From the NCBI GenBank assembly GCA_029213005.1, contig JARGPI010000001.1:245356-309355 (forward strand): a stretch of 64,000 bases of DNA, read 5' to 3'. Position 1 is the stretch's first letter, and each line of letters starts with the position of its first letter. A program made the position numbers and the translations under genes. The notes below the pieces were generated by a model. The model made no database searches, had not been told where the DNA came from, and worked only from the letters and a program-made list of their open reading frames with translations. Origin of the DNA: Verrucomicrobiales bacterium (GTDB taxonomy: Bacteria; Verrucomicrobiota; Verrucomicrobiia; Verrucomicrobiales; DEV007). Shown piece by piece: positions 63,026 to 64,000 of this stretch.

Positions 63026-64000
63026 TCAGTTTTCCAGGAACTCTCCGTGAAGCGTGCGGGTTGCTTCATCCACACGGTCAGCATTCACGATCCAGGTGAT
63101 CCGGCGTGGCGATGTCACGACCTCGATGATGGCATTGGTGCCCAGGACTCGGGAACCCCGCATAACGTTTTTCGCCTGCGCATTGATCCCGCTGCCAATT
63201 ACACTCACGGCTCCGAGTCCCTTTTTAATCCTGAAAGAATCTCCAACGACAATCGCCAGCTGGCCTTCGAGAGCTGCTATCTGATGGAGGTTTTCAGAGG
63301 TGACGGTAACGAGAAAATTAAAGCGACCGTCCTGAGAACGATCGATCCTCAATTTACTGGAATCGATTTCAAAATCGGAAAGAATCTTCAGGACTTCTTC
63401 GATTTCAACCGTGGCCCCCTTCATAATTATAATTTCCTTCTGGCTCGCAATTCCGGTGACGGAGCCGCTTTCACGAGGCGGAAATTTCCGGACCACCGTA
63501 CCATCCCGTATCGGATCGTTGTCCGGAATCGGTCCGGAGGTAGCCCTTGCGTAAATGGCGATTCCGTTTTCCGATGCAAATTCCACGGCCTGAGCATTGA
63601 GAACCTTTGCTCCGTTATCGGCCATTTCTTTGGTTTCCTCATAGTCCATTTCAGGAATCCGGTGCGCGGCCGGGACGACTCGCGGGTCAGCGGTGTAAAC
63701 CCCGTCCACATCCGAACAAATTTCGCACCATTCGGCGTCGAGCGCTGCCGCAAGTGCCACAGCGGTGGTATCACTCCCCCCTCTACCTAGCGTGGTAATT
63801 TCCCGCCGGTACGACATGCCCTGATACCCGGCGACAATCACGATGTTACCACGCTCCAGTTCATCCTGAACCCGAATTGGCCTCACCTCGATGATGCGCG
63901 CATCGACATGGCGGTCATTGGTGATAATTCCGGCCTGCGATCCGGTGAAACTGATCGCCTTGCCACCCAGTTCCCGGATTGCCATCGACAAAAGCGCCAT
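63026..64000 (-). CDS. lysC: Aspartate kinase, N-terminus beyond the window
   Basis: The visible 324 residues are the C-terminal part: the second half of the kinase domain ([47 protein letters not shown]) and two ACT domains (about 182-324). Aspartate kinase phosphorylates aspartate as the first step to Lys, Met and Thr; the ACT domains bind feedback inhibitors. The frame stays open at 64000, so the start lies outside. The Met at the right edge is internal. Confidence 0.96.
   Translation of the reverse strand: MALLSMAIRELGGKAISFTGSQAGIITNDRHVDARIIEVRPIRVQDELERGNIVIVAGYQGMSYRREITTLGRGGSDTTAVALAAALDAEWCEICSDVDGVYTADPRVVPAAHRIPEMDYEETKEMADNGAKVLNAQAVEFASENGIAIYARATSGPIPDNDPIRDGTVVRKFPPRESGSVTGIASQKEIIIMKGATVEIEEVLKILSDFEIDSSKLRIDRSQDGRFNFLVTVTSENLHQIAALEGQLAIVVGDSFRIKKGLGAVSVIGSGINAQAKNVMRGSRVLGTNAIIEVVTSPRRITWIVNADRVDEATRTLHGEFLEN

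Overview
The window looks like chromosomal DNA from a Gram-negative (diderm) bacterium of the PVC group, most likely Verrucomicrobiota. That assignment is inference. It rests on LptE-like and BamD-like envelope genes, many lipoprotein signals, repeated MoxR/DUF58/BatA/VWA gene sets, small secreted proteins carrying a G-x-x-Y...H-x-x-G-I-A-K motif, and GH16 and pectate-lyase genes typical of aquatic polysaccharide degraders. Coding density is very high: no gene-free stretch reaches 300 bases (the largest, 18095-18316, holds nothing recognisable), and the protein-coding convergent gene pairs overlap, abut or lie within 25 bases.

Layout. 1-1334: 3' part of a Glu/Pro-rich OmpA-like protein with an 18-bp tandem repeat. 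1360-11069: a possible aromatic-metabolite locus: ammonia-lyase, AMP-ligase fused to a carrier domain, adaptor plus RND pump, and a halogenase-family flavoprotein. 11070-18094: M28 peptidase, a large VWA protein, M50 protease, rsmI, lptE and a BamD-like gene. 18317-24617 (minus) and 30884-38868 (plus): two divergent MoxR-DUF58-BatA-VWA operons around a 6-kb core with a GYF/PH protein, an FAD oxidoreductase, pckG, a small monooxygenase, rsgA and a methyltransferase. 38947-41078: VOC protein, Gfo/Idh/MocA oxidoreductase and a TRIC/YadS-type channel. 41071-49623 (minus): GH16, dnaG, rpoD, an anti-sigma-like membrane protein, an M48 lipoprotein and adenine deaminase. 49724-58873: sugar nucleotidyltransferase, DUF2314 pair, small membrane proteins, DMT transporter, pectate lyase, Cys-pair protein, thioredoxin-like protein and a glutaminyl-cyclase-like M28 lipoprotein. 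58955-64000: MauE/DoxX-type protein, coiled-coil lipoproteins, tRNA-Leu(CAA), an FAH-family hydrolase and the 3' part of aspartate kinase.

The most unusual signal is a dispersed repeat that I cannot assign to a known family. Its 13-bp dyad core, TGTACCCTGTACA, starts exactly every 22 bp in groups of two or three. Six loci are present: five in gaps between co-directional genes and one inside the RND pump gene, in frame. Three-unit loci are all direct repeats; two-unit loci are all inverted and can fold into long hairpins.

Functional themes: the MoxR operons probably encode ATPase-driven envelope complexes built around metal-binding VWA domains. The lyase, ligase-carrier, pump and flavoprotein could make and export an aryl compound. 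GH16 and the pectate lyase degrade polysaccharides. dnaG-rpoD, rsmI, rsgA, lptE, the BamD-like gene, pckG and lysC are core housekeeping genes, so this is ordinary chromosome rather than a mobile island. No transposase, integrase, phage gene or CRISPR array was seen.
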